Shown here in pieces: positions 26,228-34,304 of a stretch of 64,000 bases of DNA (the stretch's first letter is position 1; each line of letters starts with the position of its first letter). The position numbers were made by a program, and so were the translations under genes. The notes beneath the pieces are model-generated. The model made no database searches and was not told where the DNA came from. It saw only the letters and a list, made by a program, of their open reading frames with translations. Origin of the DNA: Martelella limonii. GTDB lineage: Bacteria; Pseudomonadota; Alphaproteobacteria; Rhizobiales; Rhizobiaceae. The stretch spans positions 1 through 64,000 of the forward strand of contig NZ_JABUOU010000006.1 of the NCBI RefSeq assembly GCF_013344475.1, read 5' to 3'.

Positions 26228-26889
26228 GGCCGCACTCCGTATTCGACGACCGACTTCACGAAGATGCCGGGGGTGACCACATGCTCGGGATCGAGCGGCG
26301 TTTCGGAAAGATGGCGCACTTCCGCCACGGCATGGCGGGCGCCCATGGCCATGATCGGGTTGAAATTGCGCGCCGTGGCGTGAAACGAGAGATTGCCCCA
26401 TCTGTCGCCGCGCTCGGCACGCAGAAGCGCGAAATCCGCAGGCAAGGGCGCTTCGAGCACATACCCCCTGCCATCGATGACCCGGGTTTCCTTGCCCTCC
26501 GCCAGAAGCGTTCCGTAGCCCGTCGGTGTCAGAAACCCGCCAAGACCGGCGCCGGCCGCGCGGATGCGTTCGGCAAGCGTGCCTTGCGGTACGACTTCGA
26601 GCGCGACCTCGCCCGCCTGGTAGCGCTTCTCGAACCAGACCGAGCCTGGCGTGCGCGGATAGGAGCAGATGACCTTCGCCACCCGTCCGGCCTTCAGCAG
26701 CCTGGCAATGCCGGTTTCCCCGGCGCCGGCATTGTTGGAGATCACGGTGAGCCCCGTGGCGCCCTGGTCGAGCAGGGCATCGATCAGGCCGTAGGGGATG
26801 CCGGATGAGCCGAAGCCGCCGATCATCACCGAGGCGCCGTCATTGATCGGGGCGACGGCGGTTTCAAGGTCCGCCACACGCTTGTCCAT
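26224..26889 (-). CDS. 3-oxoacid CoA-transferase subunit A
   Basis: 221 residues of the alpha subunit (ScoA, AtoD, PcaI), with the glycine-rich MIGGFGSSGIPYGLIDALL near 22 and NNAGAGETGIARLL near 52. It pairs with subunit B encoded right behind it. It lies 21 bases after the TRAP permease gene on the same strand, tying uptake and activation together. Confidence 0.92.
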   Translation of the reverse strand: MDKRVADLETAVAPINDGASVMIGGFGSSGIPYGLIDALLDQGATGLTVISNNAGAGETGIARLLKAGRVAKVICSYPRTPGSVWFEKRYQAGEVALEVVPQGTLAERIRAAGAGLGGFLTPTGYGTLLAEGKETRVIDGRGYVLEAPLPADFALLRAERGDRWGNLSFHATARNFNPIMAMGARHAVAEVRHLSETPLDPEHVVTPGIFVKSVVEYGVRP

Positions 26890-26910
26890 CTGTCTCTCCT
26901 GCCTTTCAGA

Positions 26911-28863
26911 TCACGCCTTGGCCGCGGCACTGCGCCGGGCAAAGCCGCGATTGGCCGCCATCACCGCCACCAGAATACCGGCGCCGATCAGGCTGGTGAT
27001 AATCTCCGGAAAGATGATCAGCACGCCGCCCGCGGCAAAGACGATCCGGCTGACGACGCCCACCTTTCCGACCTTGTAGATCCATCCCTCGAAGGCGGAC
27101 GTGATCGCCCAGATCGCCACCAGCGTCAGCGCCACCCGCTCGAAGATCTGCAGCCAGGTGCCATCCATGATCAGCGCCGGGTCGTAGACGAAGATGAAGG
27201 GGATCACGAACAGCGGCATGCCGAGGCGCATGGCGTAGAACCCGGTGCGCATCGGCTTCGATCCTGCGACGTTGGCGGCCGTGATTGCAGCCAGCGCCAC
27301 CGGCGGTGTGATATAGGACAGCATGCCCCAGTAAAGGATGAAGAGATGGCTGGCGATCGGGTTGAGGCCAGCCTGCACCAGAGCCGGCGCAAGCAGGATC
27401 GACAGGAAGATGTAGCAGGCCGTGACCGTCATCCCCATGCCGAGCACGAAGCTCGTCACGGCACCGGCAAGCAGCATCAGGGCGGTGTTGCCGCCCGCAT
27501 AAAGCAGGAGCTCGCGGGAGAACGCGCCGGCAACGCCGGTATAGGAAAGGCCGCCGACGACAAGGCCGATACCGGCAAGCACTGCGACGAGATTTGCGAT
27601 ATTGGTCGAGATATCGAGCAGCAGCGCCTTGGCGCGGGCAAGCGTGATCCGGGTTTCCTTGCGAAAGGCCGTCGCCACCAGCATGACTGCCGATGCATAA
27701 TAGGGCGAGCGCGCTTCCATGCGCAGCACCATCAGCACGAAGATCAGAACCGCAAGGCTGAGGAGATAGGGCCAGCCCGTTTTCAGCACCGGCCAGATCG
27801 GCGGGATCTCGCTTTTCGGCAGGCCCTCAAGCCCCCGGCGAGCGGCATACATGTCGACCTGGAACAGCAGCGCGATGTAGAACAGCAGCGCCGGGATGAC
27901 GGCCGCGACGACAATCGTCGAATACTGTACGCCCAGGAAAGAGGCCATGACGAAGGCCACGGTTCCCATCACCGGCGGCATCAGCGTCGCGCCGGTCGAG
28001 GCGCAGGCCTCGATCGCCGCAGCATAATGGGCGGGATAGCCGATCCTGCGCATGGTCGGGATCGAGAAGGGCGCAGAGGTCAGGATATTCGAGATCACGC
28101 TGCCGGAGAGCGAGCCGAGAATGCCGGATCCCATCACCGCCACCTTGGCCGGGCCGCCACGGCTGTGGCCGAGCAGCGCGGAGGCAAGCTCCATGAAGAA
28201 ATCGCTGCCCTTGGTCGCGACCAGAACGGAGCCGAAGATCACGAAGCCGATCACCAGTTCGGCAACGACCTGCATCGGGATGCCGATGATCGATTCGACG
28301 CCTAGCACATGGGCGCGCACCGTGCCGATCAGCGAATATTGCGTGCCCCAGAGAAAGCCCGGCATGAAATCGGCATAAAGCGGATAGGTGCCGAACAGGA
28401 GCGCCGTGAACAGCAGGATCGGCCCGCCGGCGCGTCGCACGCCTTCGAGTACCAGCACGATCAGCACCGAGGACATGATGTCGGCCATTCCCGGCGCATC
28501 ATACTCCCAGCCCTTCTGGATGATGTCGAGCCCATGCATGCCGAGCCAGCCGGCGCTGACGAGCGCTGCTGCCGCAAGCACCGGATTGAGCCACCAGAGA
28601 AGGCGCGGATCATGCGCACTCACCGGCAGGCTCAGAAAGGCGACGGCCAGGAAGATGCCGATCAGATAATAGAGATAGGCGTTGCCGAGCGGCTGGAACC
28701 CGAACAGGTTCAGCAGGAATTGCTGGTTGATCGCCATGGCGATCCCGAGGACGCCCAGAACCATGACAATGATGCGGAACACTGTCTGGCCGGGAACCGG
28801 CGGCGGAGCGCTGACGGCCTTGAATGCGGGCTGAGCGCCATCGATCGTGGTGTCGGAAATCAT
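26911..28863 (-). CDS. TRAP transporter fused permease (4TM/12TM, TAXI type)
   Basis: 650 residues with about 16-18 membrane segments: an N-terminal DctQ-like part fused to a DctM-like part. Recognisable stretches are STGATLMPPVMGTVAFVMA in the middle and YWGMLSYITPPVALAAITAA toward the end, both typical of TAXI permeases. It imports an organic acid with sodium or proton, using the periplasmic TAXI protein encoded upstream. A stem-loop separates the two genes. Confidence 0.93.
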   Translation of the reverse strand: MISDTTIDGAQPAFKAVSAPPPVPGQTVFRIIVMVLGVLGIAMAINQQFLLNLFGFQPLGNAYLYYLIGIFLAVAFLSLPVSAHDPRLLWWLNPVLAAAALVSAGWLGMHGLDIIQKGWEYDAPGMADIMSSVLIVLVLEGVRRAGGPILLFTALLFGTYPLYADFMPGFLWGTQYSLIGTVRAHVLGVESIIGIPMQVVAELVIGFVIFGSVLVATKGSDFFMELASALLGHSRGGPAKVAVMGSGILGSLSGSVISNILTSAPFSIPTMRRIGYPAHYAAAIEACASTGATLMPPVMGTVAFVMASFLGVQYSTIVVAAVIPALLFYIALLFQVDMYAARRGLEGLPKSEIPPIWPVLKTGWPYLLSLAVLIFVLMVLRMEARSPYYASAVMLVATAFRKETRITLARAKALLLDISTNIANLVAVLAGIGLVVGGLSYTGVAGAFSRELLLYAGGNTALMLLAGAVTSFVLGMGMTVTACYIFLSILLAPALVQAGLNPIASHLFILYWGMLSYITPPVALAAITAANVAGSKPMRTGFYAMRLGMPLFVIPFIFVYDPALIMDGTWLQIFERVALTLVAIWAITSAFEGWIYKVGKVGVVSRIVFAAGGVLIIFPEIITSLIGAGILVAVMAANRGFARRSAAAKA

Positions 28864-28891
28864 GGATTCTTCCTGGTCAAGGCAAGCCGGA

Positions 28892-28914
28892 CCCCGGCGC
28901 GGCAGGCGCCGGGG
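28892..28914 (-). other. Stem-loop between TAXI binding-protein and TRAP permease genes
   Basis: CCCCGGCGC (28892-28900) and GCGCCGGGG (28906-28914) form a perfect 9-bp stem with a 5-base loop. Such hairpins after binding-protein genes protect the upstream mRNA or partly stop transcription, giving more binding protein than permease. Confidence 0.65.
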
Positions 28915-28932
28915 CGTTGAGGCAACCGGGCG

Positions 28933-30063
28933 TCAGTTCAGGCCGGCCACGACCTCGGCGCGCCTGGCCATCCATGCCTGGGCAAAGTCCTCGTCGGAAA
29001 GGCCTTCATTCTGGGGCTTGAATTCGTCCCAGGCGGCGACCAGAGCATCCATGCGCTCGATCCGCTTGTCGTTCCAGGCATCGTCCTCTGAGGTCCAGAT
29101 TCCCTTCTCCTTCAGGTAGCGGATGGCGCCCTCATGGAAGGGCACGTCGATCGCCGGCCGTCCGGATTTGTCGAGCGACCAGCGCGCCATGGTGGCCGTG
29201 CCGTCCTTGTAGAGATCGTAGGATTCGTCCAGCGCCTTGATGAAGGCATAGACCTCGTCCGGCGACTTGTCGGGCGTCGTGGTGATGACAGGGTAGCGAT
29301 AGGCGGCCATCTTGGCGATTTCGCCTTCCTTCAGGCCGGCGGCGACGTCTTCATCCGACGGTCCCATGATCGGCAGTACCTTGAGCATGCCTTCCCAGCC
29401 TGCCGCATTGTCCGCCTCAAGCGGCGCATAGTGGATACCGCGCGGGCTTTCGGCCAGTTCATAGAGCTGGCTGGTCGTCGGCGTGGTGCAGGTCGCGTCG
29501 GATTCGTTGCGGGTCATCGACGCCATCGCCGCGCCATAGGTCGGGAAGGTGACGACTTCGACATCGTCCAGCGTCAGCCCGCCAAAGGCCAGGATCGCCT
29601 CGCACTTGACGTTGACCGACGGGTTGCCGGCAACGAATGCGATGCGCTTGCCGCGGGCATCGGCCACCGTCTCGATCCCGGCATCGCCGGCAGCAATCAG
29701 CGTGATGCCTGCCGGGCGGCCGGCAACGGCACGCAGTTCGCGCGGGCCCCAGTCCTTGGTGGCGAAATCGAACGCGCCTTCCGAAACGAAGAAGGCTTCG
29801 GTTGCCAGGAACGCATAATCGGCACGCCCCTGCAGCAGCGGCTGCAGACGGCCGATGCCGCTGCCCGACGGCTGGATGCGAACCCGGGTTCCGAATTCCT
29901 TGCCAAAGGCGTCTGCGATGGCAGAGGCTTCGGCGTAGCCCGCCGAGCCCACATCATAGGACGTCCAGACCATCGTCTTCGGCAGTTCCTGGGCGGCGGC
30001 GCCAAAGGCCGTCAACGTCATGAGGGCGCCAAGCGCCACCCCGAATTTCAATCCAGTCATCAT
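28933..30063 (-). CDS. TAXI family TRAP transporter solute-binding protein
   Basis: 376 residues. Signal peptide of about 23 residues (FGVALGALMTLTAFGAAAQ), then the two-lobed TAXI fold with RIQPSGSGIGRLQPLLQGRA near 60 and ITTTPDKSPDEVYAFIKA near 280. It captures the substrate in the periplasm for the fused permease. GGAGG lies 5 bases before the first of two ATG codons (30063 and 30060). First gene of a seven-gene operon; a LysR gene is divergent. Confidence 0.92.
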   Translation of the reverse strand: MMTGLKFGVALGALMTLTAFGAAAQELPKTMVWTSYDVGSAGYAEASAIADAFGKEFGTRVRIQPSGSGIGRLQPLLQGRADYAFLATEAFFVSEGAFDFATKDWGPRELRAVAGRPAGITLIAAGDAGIETVADARGKRIAFVAGNPSVNVKCEAILAFGGLTLDDVEVVTFPTYGAAMASMTRNESDATCTTPTTSQLYELAESPRGIHYAPLEADNAAGWEGMLKVLPIMGPSDEDVAAGLKEGEIAKMAAYRYPVITTTPDKSPDEVYAFIKALDESYDLYKDGTATMARWSLDKSGRPAIDVPFHEGAIRYLKEKGIWTSEDDAWNDKRIERMDALVAAWDEFKPQNEGLSDEDFAQAWMARRAEVVAGLN

Positions 30064-30211
30064 GCATTCCTCCCTGTGCAACGAAAAAACGCGGAGCGAT
30101 CACGCCTCCAGTGATCTCAAGCCCGGCGCCCTTTTGCCGGGCCGCGCGGGATTGACTCCTTCCTCCGCGAATGAGATTGGCGAAGTGGCACAAATGATTC
30201 AAATGCATTAT

Positions 30212-30223
30212 TCTGATATCAGA
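30212..30223. promoter_or_regulatory. Palindrome in the LysR/TRAP divergent promoter region
   Basis: TCTGATATCAGA is a perfect 12-base palindrome 18 bases before the LysR start. LysR-type regulators bind interrupted dyads of the T-N11-A kind, often near their own promoter. The region around it is AT-rich compared with the neighbours and holds CAAATG repeats at 30191, 30200 and 30228. Confidence 0.4.
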
Positions 30224-30241
30224 GATACAAATGAGGCATGA

Positions 30242-31168
30242 ATGGATTTCCGCCAGTTGCGCTATTTCATTCAGGTTGTAGAGCTCAGCAGCATCACCGC
30301 CGCCGCCGAGCGCCTCAACATCGCTCAGCCGGCGCTGAGCCGCGTCGTCAAGGCGCTGGAAGACGAGCTCGGCGTCGCGCTGCTGCGCCGCCATGGCCGG
30401 GGCGTCATGCCGACCGAGGAGGGCATCAGGCTTGCGCGCCGCGCCAAGGCCATTCTCGAAGACGTGACGGAAATGGCGGGCGAGATCTCGGGCAACCGGG
30501 CGCCGCTTTCGGGCACGGTGACGCTCGGCCTGCCGCCAACGGTCTCGGACATCCTTGCGACCCATATGATCGAGCGCACGCTTGCCGAATATCCGGATGT
30601 GAAACTTCGGATCATCTCGGGCTTCAGCGGCCATGTGCAGGACTGGCTGCTGCGTGGAAAGATCGATCTCGGCGTTGCCTATGAAGGCCAGAAGTCCCCG
30701 TCCATCAGGTCGCAGCCGATCATCATCGAGCAGCTTTTCCTGATCCAGTCGGCCACGTCCGAAGGCGGCAAGGACGGCGTTCCGATCCCGGTGCGCGACG
30801 CACTGGAAAAGCCGCTGATCCTGCCCAACCCCGAGCACGGGTTGCGCGGCCGCGTCGAATCCATCGCGCAGGACGAAAATATCGACCTCAATGTGGTGCT
30901 CGAAATCGATATCCTGCCGACCATGCTCGCCTTCGTCGAACGCGGCCTCGGCAGCACCATCCTGCCGCTGGTCAGCGTGATCAACCAGGTGCGAGAGGGC
31001 CGGCTGATCGCGCGCCCGATCGTCCGCCGCACCATCGATCGCACGCTCGTGCTGATGACCCCACTGAACCGGCCGGGCTCGCGGCTGACCAGCAATTTCG
31101 CAGAATTCATGACGTCGGAAATACATGCCATGGTTGCAAAGGGGCAATGGCCGGGCACGACGCTTTAG
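30242..31168 (+). CDS. LysR family transcriptional regulator
   Basis: 308 residues: winged helix-turn-helix at 1-60 (MDFRQLRYFIQVVELSSI; AAAERLNIAQPALSRVVKAL) and a periplasmic-binding-like effector domain. It is divergent from the TRAP-CoA-transferase operon and is the likely activator of it, with the uptake substrate or its CoA ester as coinducer. Regulator role inferred from position. Confidence 0.93.
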   Translation: MDFRQLRYFIQVVELSSITAAAERLNIAQPALSRVVKALEDELGVALLRRHGRGVMPTEEGIRLARRAKAILEDVTEMAGEISGNRAPLSGTVTLGLPPTVSDILATHMIERTLAEYPDVKLRIISGFSGHVQDWLLRGKIDLGVAYEGQKSPSIRSQPIIIEQLFLIQSATSEGGKDGVPIPVRDALEKPLILPNPEHGLRGRVESIAQDENIDLNVVLEIDILPTMLAFVERGLGSTILPLVSVINQVREGRLIARPIVRRTIDRTLVLMTPLNRPGSRLTSNFAEFMTSEIHAMVAKGQWPGTTL

Positions 31169-31182
31169 AAAGCCGACATAAC

Positions 31183-31231
31183 ACACCGGCATGGTGTCCG
31201 TGCGTGCAATGCCCAAACACGTTGCCGGTGT
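31183..31231. terminator. Possible bidirectional terminator with long loop
   Basis: ACACCGGCA (31183-31191) pairs with TGCCGGTGT (31223-31231), 9 bp with a 31-base loop, followed by TTATAT. It sits between the LysR gene and the converging transporter gene. The long loop makes it a weak call. Confidence 0.35.
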
Positions 31232-32689
31232 TTATATCATACCAGTCAGCATCAGACCCGAAATCAACAACAGCCAGACGGAAAGAATGGTCGCGCAGTA
31301 AAGGCCGTTCCAGACAAGGCCGATCGTCGTGCTGCTTCGTCCCATGATGGTCGAGGCGATCACCAGCGTGGTGATGAAGGGCGACAGGCCGATCACCGAC
31401 GTCCACCCCCCGGTAATGGCAAGCGCGATCGCGGTGTTGCTCAGCCCCGGAACGGCAAGCTCTGCGGCAATCGAGCCGAACACCGAGGTCGTCACGATCG
31501 GGTTGATGCCGATGAGCGCGAGGACCACCGTGAGCAGGCTGAGCCCGATCATGATCGAAAACGCATCGAGCCCGAGGGTGACAATGGTTGCCTGCAGTGT
31601 CTCCGTCGGGATCAGCGCCAGGAGCAGCACCGGCAGGAAGCCTGCGGCGGCGAACACGCTGACCTCCGGGCCAAGGTCCGAAAGGCGCTTCCAAGTTGTC
31701 TGTGCGGCACTGGCCGCTCCGGCCGAGGCCCGCCCCATCGATCGCCGCCCGGCAGATGCGGACCATAGAAAGGCATAGACCGGCACCGCAAAGATCAAGG
31801 CCTCCTGAAAGCTGAGCGGGGTCAGCTCATGGGTGGCAAAGACAGTGCTTCCGAGCGCCAGAACGTGCCCGACAAGGGCCGCCGCACCCCGCCAGCTGCC
31901 CTCTGGCGGCTTCGGAGGCGTCAGGCCGAGCTTGCGAAAACGCCTGCCATCCAGCCGGTCAAGCCCCCAGCCGATGGCGACGAACACGAAGGACATGGCA
32001 AAGCCCACGGGACCGAAATCCATGTAGGACACGCCGGGCAGCGTGATCAGCAGCGCGTTGGTGGCAAAGCCGAAGGGGGACCAGAGCGAGATCAGCGAAA
32101 AGCCGCGCACGATTGCCAGCGTCATCCGGCGCAGCCGCGCCTCGCGCGCCGCGTCCGGCAGATGCGCTGCCGCCTCGGTCGACATCGAACGCTTGGCAAG
32201 ATCGAGCAGCAGCGCAAGCCCGCCGAAATTGATCAGTACGCCGAAGAGATGGCCGCCGAAGGTCATCGCGGCATAACGGCGCGACGCCGGCTGGTTGGTC
32301 ACATAGGCGCCCGCCTGCAACACCTCGGGCGCGATCGCGGCTGCGGACCGCAGCGTTCCGAGCATGGCAATCAGCGCGGCCAGAAAGATCATCCGGTCTG
32401 CGGCCTGATACAGCACATCGGCATGCACGCCCCTGGCGAGGGACAGCGCCAGGACACCCAGCGAAAGCAGGATCGGCACCCAGGCGCCGGTGCGGTACTG
32501 GCGCACGGCCAGCACCAGAAAAAGCAGGAGCGCGCCAACGGCCAGAAGCAGCAAGGCGTGTGAATGAAAGACAACCAGGACCAGCGCGGAAAGCGTGACA
32601 AACGCCATCGAGATGCGGCGCAGCGTGATCGGCAGCGTCCCTTCGGACGCGGCCGGCACCGGCGCCGCATGCTCCTTGCGGCTCAGCAT
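31232..32689 (-). CDS. Polytopic membrane transporter of uncertain family
   Basis: 485 residues with about 12 hydrophobic segments in two halves. The second half has GINPIVTTSVFGSIAAEL and TGGWTSVIGLSPFITTLVIA, re-entrant-loop-like stretches reminiscent of ion transporter (IT) superfamily carriers such as DctM, CitM or ArsB types, but I cannot assign a family. It is the last gene of the eight-gene block 2 operon and overlaps the enoyl-CoA hydratase end by 7 bases, so uptake or export of the block's substrate is likely. A basic linker divides the two halves near 300-320. Confidence 0.7.
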   Translation of the reverse strand: MLSRKEHAAPVPAASEGTLPITLRRISMAFVTLSALVLVVFHSHALLLLAVGALLLFLVLAVRQYRTGAWVPILLSLGVLALSLARGVHADVLYQAADRMIFLAALIAMLGTLRSAAAIAPEVLQAGAYVTNQPASRRYAAMTFGGHLFGVLINFGGLALLLDLAKRSMSTEAAAHLPDAAREARLRRMTLAIVRGFSLISLWSPFGFATNALLITLPGVSYMDFGPVGFAMSFVFVAIGWGLDRLDGRRFRKLGLTPPKPPEGSWRGAAALVGHVLALGSTVFATHELTPLSFQEALIFAVPVYAFLWSASAGRRSMGRASAGAASAAQTTWKRLSDLGPEVSVFAAAGFLPVLLLALIPTETLQATIVTLGLDAFSIMIGLSLLTVVLALIGINPIVTTSVFGSIAAELAVPGLSNTAIALAITGGWTSVIGLSPFITTLVIASTIMGRSSTTIGLVWNGLYCATILSVWLLLISGLMLTGMI

Positions 32690-33444
32690 CCGCGAAAACG
32701 CGGCGTCCTCTTCTCGGCAAAAGCCGCCCGCCCTTCCGCCGCATCGGCGCTGTTGATGAGGATCGGCTGCAGCGCCTGTTCGTATTCGAGCGCCTCGGCC
32801 AGATCGCGTGCGAACCAGTCGAGCACGAATTGCCTTGGCATGGCGGGCCCGCTCGCCTCCGCCAGAGCAAGCGCCGATGCCGCAGCAAGCACATCGCCCG
32901 GATCGGTGAGCTGGTCGACGAGGCCGATCCTCTCCGCCTCTTCCCCCGAAACGACGCGGTTGGAGAGGATCAGTTGCCGGGCCTTCGCCTTTCCGATGCG
33001 AGCCGGCAGCGTGCTGAGCAGCCCCATGTCCGGCATCAGCGCGATCTTTGTGAAGCTTGCCACGAAGCGCGCGTCGCGCGCGGCGACAATCGTGGGGCAG
33101 GCAAGCGCCAATGCAAAGCCACCGCCCGCGGCAAAGCCCTCGACCGCTGCCACGAGCGGCTTGGGAAACCGGGCCATCCGCGTGATCATGTCGCCGATGA
33201 CGGCAAAACGCTCGCGATGGACGCCGAGGCTTCGTTCGCCCTGATCGCGGATATCGCCGCCGGCCGAGAAATGCCCGCCCGCGCCGGTCAGCACCACGGC
33301 CCGGACCGCATCGTCGCCGGCCGCATCCGAAAGGACCGCGAGAAGCGCCTTCCGCGCAGCATGGCCGATCGGATTGCGCCGCTCCGGCTCATTGAGCGTG
33401 ATGACGAGAAGTCCCTCCTCGCCCGGTTTTGTCTCGATGCTCAT
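32683..33444 (-). CDS. Enoyl-CoA hydratase/isomerase family protein
   Basis: 253 residues of the crotonase fold. Oxyanion-hole stretches are GGHFSAGGDI near 60 and VEGFAAGGGFALALAC near 100; the acid/base glutamates of classic hydratases are not obvious in the following region (FTKIALMPDMGLLSTLP), so the reaction may be isomerisation or a variant hydration. It overlaps the MaoC gene by 4 bases and the transporter by 7. Confidence 0.87.
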   Translation of the reverse strand: MSIETKPGEEGLLVITLNEPERRNPIGHAARKALLAVLSDAAGDDAVRAVVLTGAGGHFSAGGDIRDQGERSLGVHRERFAVIGDMITRMARFPKPLVAAVEGFAAGGGFALALACPTIVAARDARFVASFTKIALMPDMGLLSTLPARIGKAKARQLILSNRVVSGEEAERIGLVDQLTDPGDVLAAASALALAEASGPAMPRQFVLDWFARDLAEALEYEQALQPILINSADAAEGRAAFAEKRTPRFRGC

Positions 33445-34304
33445 TGAGCCTCCCTCCGCTTGAAGAGCCCGTTGCCGATCGCGATCTTGTCGCGCTCCAG
33501 AATGCGGGTGCGGAACGACCCGTCGTTCCAGATCTCCGTGCGGAGCGTCTCGCCCGGATAGACAAAGGCGGTGAACCGGCCATCCATGGCACCGAAGCGG
33601 CCGGCGTCATAGTCGCACATCACCGCAAGCAGCGCATGAGCGGCGCAGCCGAAGGTGCACAGACCGTGCAGGATTGGCCGCTCGAATCCGGCCTGCCTGG
33701 CAATCCGGGGATCGAGGTGCAGCGGGTTGGGATCGGCGTTCAAGCGGTAATACAGTGCCTGTTCCGGCCGCGTCGGCGTGTCGAACACATGGTCCGGCGC
33801 CCGCTCCGGCAGCGAGTGCGGTGTCTTGACCGGCCCGGAAGGGCCGCCGAAACCGCCATCGCCGCGCAGGAAGGTGGTGTTGCGGCAGGTTGCAAGCAGG
33901 GCGCCGGTTCCGGCGTCCCGGATTTCCTTTTCGGAATAGAGCAGCGCGCCGCGCCCCTCGCCCTTGTCGACGATCCCGGTCACCCGGGTCTTTGCCACCA
34001 GCGTGCCCTCGACCGGCAGCGTCTGGTGCAGCGTCATGCCCTGTTCGCCATGAACAAGCTTCAGCGCGTCGACCCCTGTTTCCGGGCGTGCCAGCCAGAA
34101 ACCCGGATGGCAGAGAATGTTTGCGATCGCCGGCATGGCGCGGCGGTCATCGTCGAGCGCGCCGACATAGGCGAGCGCGCGCATATCCATCGGGTCCTGC
34201 CCCAGGCCGACGGAAAGCCCGAAGAGCGCGACATCGGCAAGGCCATAGCTCTGCCGCACCTCGGGAATGTCGAAGGACATCAGGTGGTCGTAGTCAATGG
34301 CCAT
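33441..34304 (-). CDS. MaoC-type enoyl-CoA hydratase (double hot-dog)
   Basis: 287 residues. The C-terminal half has the hydratase 2 motif as YYRLNADPNPLHLDPRIA (Asp and His of the active site), then RPILHGLCTFG; the N-terminal half is the non-catalytic hot-dog. Expected to hydrate a 2-enoyl-CoA to the (R)-3-hydroxyacyl-CoA. Similar to peroxisomal MFE-2 hydratases. It overlaps the CoA ligase by 11 bases and the next gene by 4. Confidence 0.9.
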   Translation of the reverse strand: MAIDYDHLMSFDIPEVRQSYGLADVALFGLSVGLGQDPMDMRALAYVGALDDDRRAMPAIANILCHPGFWLARPETGVDALKLVHGEQGMTLHQTLPVEGTLVAKTRVTGIVDKGEGRGALLYSEKEIRDAGTGALLATCRNTTFLRGDGGFGGPSGPVKTPHSLPERAPDHVFDTPTRPEQALYYRLNADPNPLHLDPRIARQAGFERPILHGLCTFGCAAHALLAVMCDYDAGRFGAMDGRFTAFVYPGETLRTEIWNDGSFRTRILERDKIAIGNGLFKRREAQ

